Origin: Peronospora farinosa
Taxonomy: Eukaryota > Oomycota > Peronosporomycetes > Peronosporales > Peronosporaceae
Direction: 5' to 3'
DNA length: 64,000 bases
NCBI GenBank assembly: GCA_947646735.1
Contig: CANTFK010000766.1
Span: 186,001 to 250,000 of the forward strand
Shown: positions 40,801 to 50,011 of the stretch, in pieces
Layout of the letters: each line of letters opens with the position of its first letter
Numbering within the stretch: position 1 is the first letter of the stretch
Notes under the pieces: generated by a model
Seen by the model: only the letters and a program-made list of their open reading frames with translations
The model's database searches: none
What the model was told of the DNA's origin: nothing
Made by a program: the position numbers and the translations under genes

Positions 40801-42105
40801 TGACATCGTCTTCCCAGACCCAGTACTGAATAAACTCGGCACCATGGCCGTGCTATCGGCCATAGACTCCTCCTCACTGTTCAGCTTCTCCTCGTACACC
40901 CGCAACCGCGACTTGGACACTGACATCGTCTTCCCAGACCCAGTACTGAATAAACTCGGCACCATGGCCGTGCTATCGGCCATAGACTCCTCCTCACTGT
41001 TCAGCTTCTCCTCGTACACCCGCAACCGCGACTTGGACACTGACATCGTCTTCCCAGACCCAGTACTGAATAAACTCGGCACCATGGCCGTGCTATCGGC
41101 CATAGACTCCTCCTCACTGTTCAGCTTCTCCTCGTACACCCGCAACCGCGACTTGGACACTGACATCGTCTTCCCAGACCCACTACTGAATAAACTCGGC
41201 ACCATGGCCGTGCTATCGGCCATAGACTCCTCCTCACTGTTCAACTTCTCCTCGTACACCCGCAACCGCGACTTGGACACTGACATCGTCTTCCCAGACC
41301 CAGTACTGAATAAACTCGGCACCATGGCCGTGCTATCGGCCATAGACTCCTCCATACTGCTCAGCTTCTCCTCGTACACCCGCAACCGCGACTTGGACAC
41401 TGACATCGTCTTCCCAGACCCACTACTGAATAAACTCGGCACCATGGTCGTGCTATCGGCCACTGCCTCCTCCTCACTGTTCAACTTCTCCTCGTACACC
41501 CGCAACCGCGACTTGGACACTGACATCGTCTTCCCAGACCCAGTACTGAATAGACTCGGCACCATGGCCGTGCTATCGGCCATAGACTCCTCCTCACTGT
41601 TCAGCTTCTCCTCGTACACCTGCAACCGCGACTTGGACACTGACATCATCTTTCCAGACCCAGTACTGAATAAACTCGGCACCATGGCTATTCTATCAAT
41701 ACATTCTCCTAACAAAGTAGCGAAATCCTCGACCACAACGTCGTTTTTCGTCTCAATGTCTTGTGTCACTTTTTTCCCCCTCTTTTTCTCTTTGTCATCG
41801 TCATCTTCACTGGAAAAAGACGTAATGACACGTAGAGATAAACGCGGATCCTCTCCACGTTTTATTTGTGATATTTCTGATCGTCTGCGCTTTTTACTGG
41901 GGCTCTGCCTTATTGAAGTGCAATTTCTGCGGGTTATGGTCCGTTTTCCTCGCTTAATTCTCTTCAGCGGTGAATCTTCAAGCGACAGTCGCGCCACCTT
42001 TTCATCCTGGAACATAAGTATGTGCATGGCAGTGTCAAAGTCCTGCTTAAACACCAGCAATTCGCCAAAGACGTCGCACCAGGCTGCGTCGCTATCGTTC
42101 TTCAT
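34846..42105 (-). CDS. BRCA2: BRCA2 orthologue with 29 tandem BRC repeats
   Basis: This is a 2419-residue single-exon protein. Residues 1-135 are basic and Ser-rich with KR-type stretches that could be nuclear signals. Residues about 136-1295 are 29 BRC repeats of exactly 40 residues, each with LFSTGSGKTMSVSKSRL or a close variant. After a linker comes the BRCA2 helical domain (about 1510-1690), with the diagnostic NHYRWIVWKLAAMERSFP near residue 1610. Then come OB-fold regions (for example LALVLTDGWYSVYAVPDAPL) up to about 2250. BRCA2 loads RAD51 on single-stranded DNA in homologous recombination. All repeats read Gly where the human consensus FxTASGK has Ala. No C-terminal RAD51 motif could be recognised by eye. 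Convergent with the DHHC gene. Confidence 0.93.
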   Translation of the reverse strand: MKNDSDAAWCDVFGELLVFKQDFDTAMHILMFQDEKVARLSLEDSPLKRIKRGKRTITRRNCTSIRQSPSKKRRRSEISQIKRGEDPRLSLRVITSFSSEDDDDKEKKRGKKVTQDIETKNDVVVEDFATLLGECIDRIAMVPSLFSTGSGKMMSVSKSRLQVYEEKLNSEEESMADSTAMVPSLFSTGSGKTMSVSKSRLRVYEEKLNSEEEAVADSTTMVPSLFSSGSGKTMSVSKSRLRVYEEKLSSMEESMADSTAMVPSLFSTGSGKTMSVSKSRLRVYEEKLNSEEESMADSTAMVPSLFSSGSGKTMSVSKSRLRVYEEKLNSEEESMADSTAMVPSLFSTGSGKTMSVSKSRLRVYEEKLNSEEESMADSTAMVPSLFSTGSGKTMSVSKSRLRVYEEKLNSEEESMADSTAMVPSLFSTGSGKTMSVSKSRLRVYEEKLNSEEESMADSTAMVPSLFSTGSGKTMSVSKSRLRVYEEKLNSEEESMADSTAMVPSLFSTGSGKTMSVSKSRLRVYEEKLNSEEESMADSTAMVPSLFSTGSGKTMSVSKSRLRVYEEKLNSEEESMADGTAMVPSLFSTGSGKTMSVSKSRLQVYEEKVSSMEEAVADSTTMVPSLFSSGSGKTMSVSKSRLQVYEEKLNNMEEAMADSTTMVPSLFSTGSGKTMSVSKSRLQVYEEKLSSMEEAVADSTTMVPSLFSTGSGKTMSVSKSRLQVYEEKLNNMEEAMADSTAMVPSLFSTGSGKTMSVSKSRLRVYEKKLNSMEESMADSTAMVPSLFSTGSGKTMSVSKSRLQVYEKKLNSMEESMADSTAMVPSLFSTGSGKTMSVSKSRLQVYEEKVNSEEESMADSTAMVPSLFSTGSGKTMSVSKSRLQVYEEKVSSMEEAVADSTTMVPSLFSTGSGKTMSVSKSRLRVYEKKLSSMEESMADSTAMVPSLFSSGSGKTMSVSKSRLQVYEEKVSSMEEAVADSTTMVPSLFSSGSGKTMPVSKSRLQVYEEKLNSEEEAMADSTTMVPSLFSSGSGKTMSVSKSRLQVYEKKLNSMEEAMADSTAMVPSLFSTGSGKTMSVSKSRLRVYEEKLNSEEESMADSTAMVPSLFSTGSGKTMSVSKSRLQVYEEKVSSMEEAVADSTAMVPSLFSSGSGKTMSVSKSRLRVYEEKLNSEEEAMADSTAMVPSLFSTGSGKTMSVSKSRLQAYEENVSSMEEAMADSTAMVPSLFSSGSGKTMPVSKSRLQVYEEKLNNMEESMADSTAMVPSLFSTGSGKTMSVSKSRLRVYEEKLNSMEEVMLLSSMDPVNLSARNARYNASGLGGTKNGAEGTRLGNVGIIGLTMRNQSKMLGGSRERLMPFCAVADDPALVGCSRGSALPPDRSRESVYHQVESHSRGLGLDCSDKENVHPESLRDRETAAVETSKMWRPRFSLKKPILRSVSKYREHQSIQHQGMAKRVLKPSIEPRAKLIGKRQFHPPLPSKRLCANDFEGLRELGPHPTGLRSNTKKAIAVEAQPFVYQETMKISLASLMRLYEDRSRVEKGFELDRREVLNCITAENAVNVCFSRDGNLMCSSEASYDKALFTGPRELYRQLKVRKHIVKTMGATFAWFLNHYRWIVWKLAAMERSFPHLLLKKYLTKDQVLKQITYRHQRDLNDAQRSILKKVLNRDASSLNCMVLCVAAVLPFPAKTNSSFDEELPACWNLALVLTDGWYSVYAVPDAPLAAVLWKLNAKSSIVGTKLATWNASLQNSVEGVDPLECAIVCESQWKNPLLAKEDLAKWPYLHLRYNSTRRVRFETRLGVEELRYVIPPILRQRKKHQPQLTFALLKSIPLKSLEVGGGMVRSVRIRVTRVSPLLHIQAKEWTLGPRILCGEHLPLYFELRSEYGRTAMQEKHQQDGLDSPVNDWSGDVLIDVPPPTPYIKVDVECTHNSANDYLGLGCGILTIWRPSEELLSGGIKEGCEYFVSSLTVNWKLDGGRGHDAFLQLSSTKHSSFEKVHDKKISSDDESKNAAQLNQGQRVCLDVQQATLNYLSNFEEGLNGRRNERRPTIDVCVCVVLVAAREMQDVSTPSDKRQAEVSLLDPAIKPKELRYVEHVFVTDQSCHLMSIRVSGMNVSMPKKTSNGPLNRASSSSFDFCRGSRSIWKEGTVLCLSGLEVSHYDEQLRILDCVLVESTQIVSFPSKNSPFWNHFNLLQREAGIFATRGFSAHALPSVSDFTTAFMQLKKYVERDILRMDYVPSQECNESHAEKVDQKQLTQDIQVQKEGGGDATDTKRDDKASSTLCRQLTWEASVIKIMPLIGASKLAFPSDVIAFACVNIRTDDDAFRMLYLTREAMVSMQTLLKPAEHCRGANGIDSDLVQTVTELLSKVKLGNTAIIFRFEVRQTTNERLINSWKPWERLHASYWIAEKVTATPSRTLR
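38221..41700 (-). repeat. 120-bp BRC-repeat array, 29 copies of identical length
   Basis: The array is 29 x 120 bp without a single indel: the GSGK codons recur at every 120 bases from 38281 to 41641. Units differ by point changes only, and neighbouring units around 40441-41100 are almost identical. The antisense strand is open throughout, which produces a spurious 1291-codon frame. Confidence 0.97.
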
Positions 42106-42377
42106 GGTGCCGACTTATTATAGCGCAGGTGAGGCGTGGACCACATGAAACTTACCATCTCTCTCGATATAAGGTAGTTTTTGGGCAAGTTTTCTGTCGT
42201 GTGGATGGCTTGATATTATTAAGTCTCAAAGGTCTCATTGACGCCGATTTTGTATGATACAATTATATCGATATCGTTTTGACAATTTATCCAATCAAAA
42301 AGCTGCAAATTGTATGTGGAGATGGCGGGGACATTGACGACCTTGTATACTAACAGTATACTAATTCATTCAGCAAC

Positions 42378-42410
42378 AAGGTCTTACGAAGGTCTTACGA
42401 AGGTCTTACG
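42378..42410. repeat. 11-bp tandem repeat AAGGTCTTACG, three copies
   Basis: Three perfect copies lie just upstream of the acyltransferase start at 42440, so probably in its promoter or 5' leader. A duplicated GTATACTAA word lies at about 42345-42363. Confidence 0.9.
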
Positions 42411-42439
42411 AAAGTATAACATTAGATCTCCAATTGGAA

Positions 42440-43789
42440 ATGCTTTGTACTAATGAACCTGCCAAGAAATATGATGACTTGACTATCAATGTGCAATCGA
42501 TACCTGAGGATGAACCACTATTGATGCAGGATGAACAAGAGGAAAAGAAGGACAAGCACACGAAACTTGTAAAAACGATGACGACAACGGCATCGACACA
42601 TCCAACAAAAGTGTTGTTTCTTGACGGTATACGTGGTTTGGCCGCTATCCTAGTCTTCATGCAGCATTCAAAGGAGTACATGAGGGACTTAAATATGGGT
42701 GCGGTGGCAGTAGACACGTTCTTTGTCTTGTCGTCATTCCTACTGACGTGGAATTTCATGAAAAAGAGCATACGAATGCTCAATCAAGGCGCAGGAATCC
42801 GGACATGGATTTTTGCTCTGGCCGACTATTTTTCTAGACGGTTCTGTCGAGTTTATCCATTGTTTGCAATCACGTGCATTGCGCTGTGGTTCATGGATGA
42901 TCAGGTAAAGGACCACTACTTTGCAATAAAGGAGTCAGGGATCTATGATCTCTACCAAACCCTCACGTTTGAGTTTCACCACCGCTACTTTGTCTTTTGG
43001 ACTCTACCTCTTGAGATCTCGTACTACTTTTTCATTCCGGTTTTTGTGCTGGGGACACTTTTACTACGAAAGTTCTGGTGGGTGCCTTATATTCCGGCGT
43101 ACTACTGGGTTGCTAAGGAAGGATGCAACGAGTTTCGCACGAGCCACACGGGGATGCGTCCCCACCTTCCGACGTTCGTGGTGGGGTCGATGACTGCAGT
43201 GCTCTTTGTCAAATTGGACACGTGGATCCGGGTAAATAATTTTCAGGTTCGATTCATTCACAAACTCATTCTCCGTACGATTGAGTCTTTGGCACTTGCT
43301 GTTTTCCTCAGCATTGCCTTCCGTGGACTATTTTTCATTTGGGTGCACAAAAACCCAGTGAAGGAATCTCCGGGATTTCCTTTTGTTAGTTTGGTCTTGA
43401 GTATTGTGCTCGCGTGCGAGATGCTCCTACCGTCGCCGCTGTCATCGATGCTTGAGTGGAGTTTCTTGCGTTACTGGGGCAAGATCAGCTTTTCCGTCTA
43501 CCTGCTGCATGGCTTTGTTGTCTATAATAAGCGTGTCAAATCTCAGCCAAACTATTACTGCAGGCTATTTTCCCGATTCGGGTTTGTCTGTATGCTAGCG
43601 ACGGCTTCGTACCACTTGATCGAGTATCCGTCCCAGTTGCTAGCTCAGCGTATCACCAAGGCTCTCAATGAACAGGAGAGAAAGGGTTCAGGTGGTCTCA
43701 CTGCATTCTGGGGGGAATGGGCAAACCCGTTGAAGGTACTGGCTGATAAACTGGCAGCTGTGCAGAAAGCATGGGGTTCTGGCAAGTAA
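42440..43789 (+). CDS. Acyltransferase family 3 membrane protein (OafA/NRF-6-like)
   Basis: I start this 449-residue protein at the ATG at 42440 (two codons after a TTG). The hallmark lies near residue 60: FLDGIRGLAAILVFMQHSKE, with the Arg and His typical of acyl_transf_3. It is followed by AVDTFFVLSSFLLTW, SRRFCRVYPLF and FWTLPLEISYYFFIPVF. About ten hydrophobic spans cover the rest. Family members move acyl groups, often acetyl, onto sugars or lipids at membranes; the substrate here is unknown. A Lys/Thr-rich cytosolic-type N-terminus of about 55 residues precedes the domain. Key motif residues are intact. Confidence 0.88.
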   Translation: MLCTNEPAKKYDDLTINVQSIPEDEPLLMQDEQEEKKDKHTKLVKTMTTTASTHPTKVLFLDGIRGLAAILVFMQHSKEYMRDLNMGAVAVDTFFVLSSFLLTWNFMKKSIRMLNQGAGIRTWIFALADYFSRRFCRVYPLFAITCIALWFMDDQVKDHYFAIKESGIYDLYQTLTFEFHHRYFVFWTLPLEISYYFFIPVFVLGTLLLRKFWWVPYIPAYYWVAKEGCNEFRTSHTGMRPHLPTFVVGSMTAVLFVKLDTWIRVNNFQVRFIHKLILRTIESLALAVFLSIAFRGLFFIWVHKNPVKESPGFPFVSLVLSIVLACEMLLPSPLSSMLEWSFLRYWGKISFSVYLLHGFVVYNKRVKSQPNYYCRLFSRFGFVCMLATASYHLIEYPSQLLAQRITKALNEQERKGSGGLTAFWGEWANPLKVLADKLAAVQKAWGSGK

Positions 43790-44156
43790 TTGCACACATC
43801 AGCAGTGTATATTGCGACGCATAAACATGTACATGTACATTTGGGCCTGCTGTATAGTGTGTTTACTTTGTTCAAAAAGCTTAATGATTCAATACGTTGC
43901 CGCCTTTTAATAATCGGGATCATAGTTGTTATGGCAAATAGTCTCATGAATACTACTACAGTATACAGGAAACGCTCTATTTTTTAGCCTTGAAATACTA
44001 AAATGACTTGAAACTAAATCTTTGTATGGGCGCTTTGTTGATCGAAAAAGAGTATAGAAATATCTTGAGTTTTCTATGACTTTTGCGCTACATCTGAGTT
44101 AGGGGTCGGGGGCGTTCCTGCGCCTCACATTCGCTCAAGTCTTTTATCACTGTAAA
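43790..44156. other. Intergenic region, acyltransferase to NDUFA1
   Basis: About 367 bp. An ACATGTACATGT palindromic run at about 43826 is the only structure noted. Confidence 0.5.
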
Positions 44157-44459
44157 ATGCCCTATCAAGTTCTACCAGGTCTCGTAGTCATCTCTCTCGC
44201 CTTCTCGCTTATGGGTGTGGGTTTAGGTGCAGTCAATAAGCGACAGGCTCATAACAACATGCAGGTGCGCTTGCTTTTTTTTCTGTAATACTTATCTCTC
44301 GCTGCATTTTGTGTATCATATAACAATAATTGGGGTTTGTATTTATGCAATGTGAATATTCAGAGCAAGTTGGAGCTTTTGACGGACTGGGACCGTATGA
44401 TGGACGAACGGGACAGAAAACTAGCGGCGAAGAAGGCGGCATTCAATTCAAAGCAATAG
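44157..44459 (+). CDS. NDUFA1: Complex I subunit NDUFA1 (MWFE), two short exons
   Basis: Exons are 44157-44264 and 44364-44459. The 99-bp intron runs from GTGCGC to TTCAG, and the frame stays in phase 0. The product has 67 residues, close to the roughly 70 of known MWFE subunits. The N-terminus MPYQVLPGLVVISLAFSLMG matches the family's x-x-x-x-LPGL start and single membrane anchor. The second exon gives DWDRMMDERDRKL, like the WSLMERDRR segment of NDUFA1. The subunit sits in the membrane arm of respiratory complex I in mitochondria. Both exons are too short to stand out as open frames, so the gene is easy to miss. The antisense frame at 44233-44442 is a shadow. Confidence 0.8.
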
Positions 44460-45059
44460 CTTTCGAGTGTCATTGTCAAGAAAGTGACCATCACATGACA
44501 GTGTGAAATGAGCGAGACAAACGAGCGAGCAGTTTGTCAACTGCTCTTTCATGTTGATCGTCTTCTCTTGCTCGATGATTGCTGCTACTAGGAAAGTAAA
44601 CTACTTGAGAAAATCGAGAAGAAAAATATAAAAATGATAGCAGGGCGCAGAAGTATCTGGTTATAAACTGCGCGTGCAAGGGTTTTGATGGTAGACATGA
44701 CTATATACGTGTATATGGCTCATACTTGCAACAAGATGGTAATCGTTATTCTAATCCGGCTCGGTGTATGGGTGGATTGTGTTTGTTTTGACATGTTAGT
44801 TTAGTTAATAAGAAATCCAAGTACTGCTGCGGTCCACAGCGACCTCACATGTTGAAGCCACGACGTGATGCCGCATCCAGAAGAGCTCCTTCTTCCTCTC
44901 ACTACGTGTCTCACCATTACGAAAAGCCAAAGATCTCATGGGAAAATACTAGTACAAAGCAGGCAGTTCCGCGCGTCATCACACACATCTAATGCCCTCT
45001 CCTTTTTCGCTCGCTCCTTCACTCCCTCTTCCTCTCGCAGTCAGATCCTTCACGGGTGC
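44460..45059. other. Convergent intergenic region, NDUFA1 to CNBP
   Basis: About 600 bp with no supportable gene. ATATACGTGTATAT near 44703 is a short inverted repeat. Confidence 0.5.
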
Positions 45060-45518
45060 TTATGCAGTAACGCCATGACAGTTTCGGGCCCAATGACCAG
45101 CCTCACCACACTGGTAGCATTTGTCCTCGTTAGGACCGTTATCATCAGGGCAGTCACGACGGAGATGACCACTTTGGCCGCAGTGGTGGCACTTGCGTGA
45201 CTCACGCAGCTCCTGTGCACAGTCACGACGGAGATGACCCGACTCACCGCAGTTATGGCATTTCGGTGGCTGCACATCTTCAGCGCAATCGCGACGGATG
45301 TGGCCCACTTGGCCGCAGTTGTGGCAGGCACGGCCACCGGCGCTCGTAGGGCAGTCACGCTTCAGGTGACCAGATTTTCCGCAGCCAAAACAGGCAGCAC
45401 CCCCACTGTTGTAGCCACCAGGGCCGCTCTCTTGCGAGGGAGCCTCAGAACAGTCACGACGAATGTGGCCGGACTCGCCGCAGTTGTGGCACTTGCGCTG
45501 ATCAGCAGTCGTCTCCAT
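45060..45518 (-). CDS. CNBP: CCHC zinc-knuckle nucleic-acid-binding protein (CNBP/Gis2)
   Basis: This 152-residue protein is almost entirely six CCHC zinc knuckles of the form C-x2-C-x4-H-x4-C. The knuckles start at about residues 10, 43, 65, 86, 108 and 133 (for example CHNCGESGHIRRDC and CYQCGEAGHWARNC). Family members bind G-rich single-stranded RNA and DNA and aid translation. A Gly/Ser-rich linker separates knuckles 1 and 2, the place where CNBP often has an RGG segment. Upstream, a GTGAGC donor (45656) and an ACAG acceptor (45530) suggest a 127-bp intron in the 5' leader; this is unproven. All zinc ligands are present. Confidence 0.92.
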   Translation of the reverse strand: METTADQRKCHNCGESGHIRRDCSEAPSQESGPGGYNSGGAACFGCGKSGHLKRDCPTSAGGRACHNCGQVGHIRRDCAEDVQPPKCHNCGESGHLRRDCAQELRESRKCHHCGQSGHLRRDCPDDNGPNEDKCYQCGEAGHWARNCHGVTA

Positions 45519-48301
45519 TCTTCTTGTTTCTGTACAGGCGACAAAACAAAAAGATACAACCGTTGCACGTCAGAATCGTCTTTACACACGTCAGATACTC
45601 TCGTCTGTCCAGACTGGCGAGCAACCCGTTGCCTTTGATCACATTCCCATGCTCACCTCTTTGCTCGGATTCTTCCTCAGGAATGATTCGGCCAGAGAGA
45701 GCTCTCCACCATGAGATTGGTTACAAAACCTTTCAAGGTTTTTTCTATCTTTTTAACCTCGTGACCGAGGGCGGGGCGACATTGCGCAACTCCTTCGTTT
45801 TCGTTTCTCTATCCCCATAGTGAAACCAAGTGATCATGAATGATCGCAACCTTCTTTTCAAGCCTTCGCTGCGAGCATGTTCAAGTAAACATGCGCGAAA
45901 CGAACTGAAGATCATTCTGATTCACTGACAGAAACGCTAGCATCCCAACGTATAATTACAATTCGGCAACTAGATCACCCCATGACCAACCAAACATTGA
46001 GCACTAAACAGATGTCACTATCACTGAGCGTAGATTTCGGCCACGTCATCTCTCCCCACGGTCCACCCAATCAGAGATGTTTCGCGCCCGTTGGCCACAG
46101 CTTCGTTCTGGATTCCAACCAATCAAATAGCAGATCAATCTACTGGAACACGACTGGACTTGGCCGCAATCATTCCGACCGACGAGTACGAGGCGCCAAG
46201 CAATCATTCCCTTCACTAGCACTGTTTTAATATCTCAACGGTCTTTTGCCTGAACATGATCAGGAGGCAGATCAAGCCACCAAAGGCACGTCGTTATTGC
46301 TGAAAACAGCCAGACTTTAGCTAGCAATATCTATTGGGATCGATCCGGTCAGCCGGATCGTCGTTCATCGATTTCCAGATACGTGTAGATGCATAAAAGC
46401 ATAAACTGCTTATCAGCATAGCACCCTTAGCAAGTAAGTACGTCTGGAATGTGTACCATGCCGACTCTAATCGGGTTATCCAGGACATAGTACTGTCACA
46501 TCTCGTTCGCTCCATAGTCAATGTCTAGCAGTGCTGCGCCCAGAAATGATAGTGAGGGTGATGAAAATTTACAGCATAATCTGCTGAATGGTAGCAAGCA
46601 ACCCTCCGCAGCATTGCATGACGTGTGGGCAAAATGACCTCATGGTCTTCGATCAACCACGTAACTGCTATGACGAAACGGATGTTGATCGGCTTGTATA
46701 CATGAATCAGAACCGCAAGGATCGTTAAATGACAAACAGGGCAGCAACGCTTACTGCGGCTGCAAAGCGTACCAATGAGTGGTAGGGCAACACTTTAGAC
46801 ATGAACGGAAGTTAAGTGCGATGAGTCCAACCACATTGAAAAGCCTTTGGCCGAAATTAAGGCTAAAACATGAAGAGTAGTCAAGAACACGGCGACTGAC
46901 GTCTCAGATATGTCATCGACTCTGCTATGATACCACCATGGGGTCAGCCAAAGGACCGAGCACCTTGTTCGATAAACCTGTGGACATTCCATCCTGCTTG
47001 TCGATGCTATACAGACTGCATACTTGCGCGTATTTTGTGCGCGAATGGATGCAGTCGGTGCTGCGTATACTAAGCAAATGATGATGTAGAGGGATTATTT
47101 GGAAAGCGCACCATGTGTCGCAGTCTGAGTCTACCGCCGTCGGCAAGACCGGTACGCCGTCGGACAAATGCCTCCGGTACTTGAACCGGTACGAACAAGT
47201 AGTTCTTATGGACGTGGTGTGTAGCACACCATCGCCTTGTCCTCAAATCAAAAAAAATTGGGTCCATCCATAAGATAGTGCACAAAATAAAAGCTATCAT
47301 TTAATGCTCCATGCAGTATGCGAGATTCACCATTCAAAGTATTGTGACCTGTTTCATTGACCATGACAATACTGCAGACACAGGTTCTCATCGCAGGTCT
47401 CTGGAAACTAGATCCCGCGGCTGAGTTAAAGCACTATCTTCTGACATCTGAAACAAGAAAGATTTGATAATCTTCGCCTTCTGCAGCTCCTTACTACGCG
47501 TTCTGAGGAACAATCTCTTGGTGCATTGTGCGCATCCCACGAGCGTATATGTGCATCCGATTGCTGCTGCCTCGTCCGGATGCTTGGATGGAAAATGGCG
47601 CACATGTCCTTCCATTCGCAAGCGCTTTGACACGATGCTGGTCTTCTGACGTCTACCATTTCAGCTCATATGCTGAAGCGTTTTCCTCCTCCAGGCGGAA
47701 AGGTGAGACAACAGAGGCTTCAGCCTGCAATGGGAATGTGCATCTCGCAGCCAAATATGTGAGTTCATCACATCACTGGCCAAATGGTTGTCAAAAGCTG
47801 AGGCAGCTTTCAAATGTCTACTTCTTGAGCGATAAAAGCGCGTCACGCGTGGTGGGTGCACCGCGGTGTTGTAGTGTCTAAATGGTGCGATAAGCAAGCG
47901 AGTCTGACGTCCGCCTCGTAATTTTATACTTCATACCAAAGCATTGCTTGGCCACGAGAGCACTGTTGGTCTATGACAATACAATCAGAGGACACGCATT
48001 CCAGTTGTTGCCGAATTGCGACGAAACTGCAATTGCTCAACGCCGCTGCGTGACGCGCTGATGTTTCGTACTGCTGATGACGACGATACCAGTGGCCAGC
48101 GCGGTCCGGCTCGGCTACGTACGCACAAGCTGGTTGAAGTTAAGCGTTCGTGTGCCGTAAGGCGAAATGTATCAAAGGGGAGGGGGTAGGTTTGCCTTCT
48201 CTTGGATTGGCTACTTTTGCTCGTCAGTAAGTACGACCTTATATCTTTCCACTCACTTCTGAATTTACCTCCGTCTTCAAAGAAGCCTCTGAGACTTTAT
48301 A
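45519..48301. other. Gene-poor stretch of 2.8 kb
   Basis: No open frame has a recognisable domain, although short frames overlap on both strands near 46925-47300. Two CCAAT-type words (about 46064-46075 and 46118-46128) lie in the part nearer the CNBP gene. The last 100 bp contain the PEPCK promoter. The middle could be decayed mobile DNA, but I cannot show it. Confidence 0.5.
48251..48266 (+). promoter_or_regulatory. Inr-FPR core promoter of the PEPCK gene
   Basis: ACTCACTTCTGAATTT matches the oomycete Inr-FPR consensus GCTCATTYYNCAWTTT at 13 of 16 positions. It lies 36 nt upstream of the ATG, the usual distance for these short leaders. Confidence 0.55.
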
Positions 48302-50011
48302 ATGTTTACGGCTACTTTACGTACGAGTCTGCGTATGCAGCGCCTTGCATCCGTAAAGCTCGTGCAATCATCGCCTATCTTTGCACCTTCCTTTACCCTA
48401 CGCACCTTTGCCAATGCCAGCGCCGCGTCGCTCGGTATTGAAAAGTTTGGTGTCACAAATGCCAAGACTCAGGTGCATCGTAACCTCAGCTACGATGAGA
48501 TTGCTGCTCATGAGAAGAAGAATGGTGAGGGTGAATTTGTCAAGAATGGTACGTACACCATTGACACGGGCAAGTTTACGGGTCGTTCGCCCAAAGACAA
48601 GTACATTGTCGACCAGGCGCCATCAAATAAGAACATTTGGTGGGGTGACATTAATCGACCCGTGAGTGCCGAAGTATTTGATGAGCTGTACAAGACTGTG
48701 ACTAAACATTACAGCTCAGCCGAGAAGGTTTACGTCTTTGACGGCTATGCTGGCGCCAATCCGGCGTCACGCAAGAAAGTGCGCTTTATTACAGAACTTG
48801 CATGGCAGCATCACTTTGTGACCAACATGTTCCTTCGTCCGCAGAGTAAGGAGGAGATTGCTGACTTTAAGCCAGACTTTACTATTGTAAATGCTTGCAA
48901 AGTTACGAACGAGGACTATAAGAAACACGGTCTTAACTCCGAGGTGTTTGTTGCTTTTAACATTGAGAAGGACGTTGCTGTCATTGGAGGCACGTGGTAC
49001 GGTGGAGAGATGAAGAAGGGTATCTTCTCCATGATGAACTACTGGTTGCCATTAGATGGCGTTATGGCCATGCACTGCTCAGCCAACAAGGACAAAAATG
49101 GGGACACGGCTCTCTTCTTTGGCCTGTCAGGCACGGGCAAGACCACGTTGTCGGCTGATCCGCACCGTAACCTCATTGGTGATGACGAGCATGGATGGGA
49201 TGACGATGGCATCTTTAATTTTGAAGGCGGATGCTACGCCAAGACCATCAATTTGAGCCGCGAGAACGAGCCGGATATTTACAACGCCATTAAGCGCAAT
49301 GCTTTGCTGGAGAACGTCTTCGTGGACGCGGAGACCAAGGAACCAGACTTCTACAACACGTCCAAGACAGAAAATGGCCGTGTGTCATACCCCATCTATC
49401 ACATCCCGAACCACGAGCCGTCCTCGACCGGCGGTCACCCGTCCAACATTGTATTCCTGACGTGCGACGCCTACGGTGTGCTGCCGCCCGTGTCCAAGCT
49501 GAGCGACGGTCAGGCAATGTACCACTTCCTGTCGGGATACACAGCCAAAGTTGCCGGCACGGAGCGTGGTGTGACAGAGCCCACGGCTACCTTTAGTGCA
49601 TGCTTTGGCGCAGCTTTCCTGCCCCTGCACCCGACAAAGTACGCTGATCTGTTGCAGCAGAAGCTGAAGAAGCACAACACCTCTGTCTACCTTGTTAACA
49701 CTGGCTGGACGAGCGGCGGCTACGGCGTCGGCAGGCGAATGAGCATCAAGAACACACGTGCGTGCATTGACGCCATCCTGGACGGCTCAATTAAAACCTC
49801 CGAGTTTTCGGTGGACCCTAACTTCGGCTTCCAGGTGCCCAAGAAGCTGGCTGATATTCCCGAAAACGTGCTGAACCCGCGTGAGGCTTGGAGTGACAAG
49901 GCGGCCTACGACGTTACGGCCAAGAAACTGGCTAGTATGTTTAAGGACAACTTTAAGAAGTACGTGTCGGCAGACGTCACGGATTACTCTAAGTTTGGCC
50001 CTCAGGTGTAA
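48302..50011 (+). CDS. PCK1: ATP-dependent phosphoenolpyruvate carboxykinase
   Basis: This 569-residue protein makes phosphoenolpyruvate from oxaloacetate and ATP in gluconeogenesis. The P-loop [11 protein letters not shown] (near residue 276) and the signature [20 protein letters not shown] are intact, and the substrate Arg region [12 protein letters not shown] is present near 95. The first 40 residues are rich in Arg, Ser, Thr and Ala without acidic residues, which suggests a mitochondrial presequence, whereas bacterial and fungal forms start nearer residue 45. That would put the enzyme in mitochondria (inference). G+C at third positions is higher than in the neighbours, as is common for highly expressed genes here. 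A good Inr-FPR lies 36 nt upstream. Confidence 0.96.
   Translation: MFTATLRTSLRMQRLASVKLVQSSPIFAPSFTLRTFANASAASLGIEKFGVTNAKTQVHRNLSYDEIAAHEKKNGEGEFVKNGTYTIDTGKFTGRSPKDKYIVDQAPSNKNIWWGDINRPVSAEVFDELYKTVTKHYSSAEKVYVFDGYAGANPASRKKVRFITELAWQHHFVTNMFLRPQSKEEIADFKPDFTIVNACKVTNEDYKKHGLNSEVFVAFNIEKDVAVIGGTWYGGEMKKGIFSMMNYWLPLDGVMAMHCSANKDKNGDTALFFGLSGTGKTTLSADPHRNLIGDDEHGWDDDGIFNFEGGCYAKTINLSRENEPDIYNAIKRNALLENVFVDAETKEPDFYNTSKTENGRVSYPIYHIPNHEPSSTGGHPSNIVFLTCDAYGVLPPVSKLSDGQAMYHFLSGYTAKVAGTERGVTEPTATFSACFGAAFLPLHPTKYADLLQQKLKKHNTSVYLVNTGWTSGGYGVGRRMSIKNTRACIDAILDGSIKTSEFSVDPNFGFQVPKKLADIPENVLNPREAWSDKAAYDVTAKKLASMFKDNFKKYVSADVTDYSKFGPQV

Noticed and set aside
38221..41700. Could the regular 120-bp array be CRISPR-like or satellite DNA?
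   Set aside because: There are no unique spacers, the units are coding throughout, and each encodes a BRC motif inside one open frame.
38273..42148. 1291-codon plus-strand open frame opposite BRCA2
   Set aside because: It arises because a 120-bp unit with no stop in that frame is copied 29 times. The minus strand has the BRC and helical-domain motifs.
44233..44442. Minus-strand frame across NDUFA1
   Set aside because: It covers the intron and second exon of the better-supported plus-strand gene.
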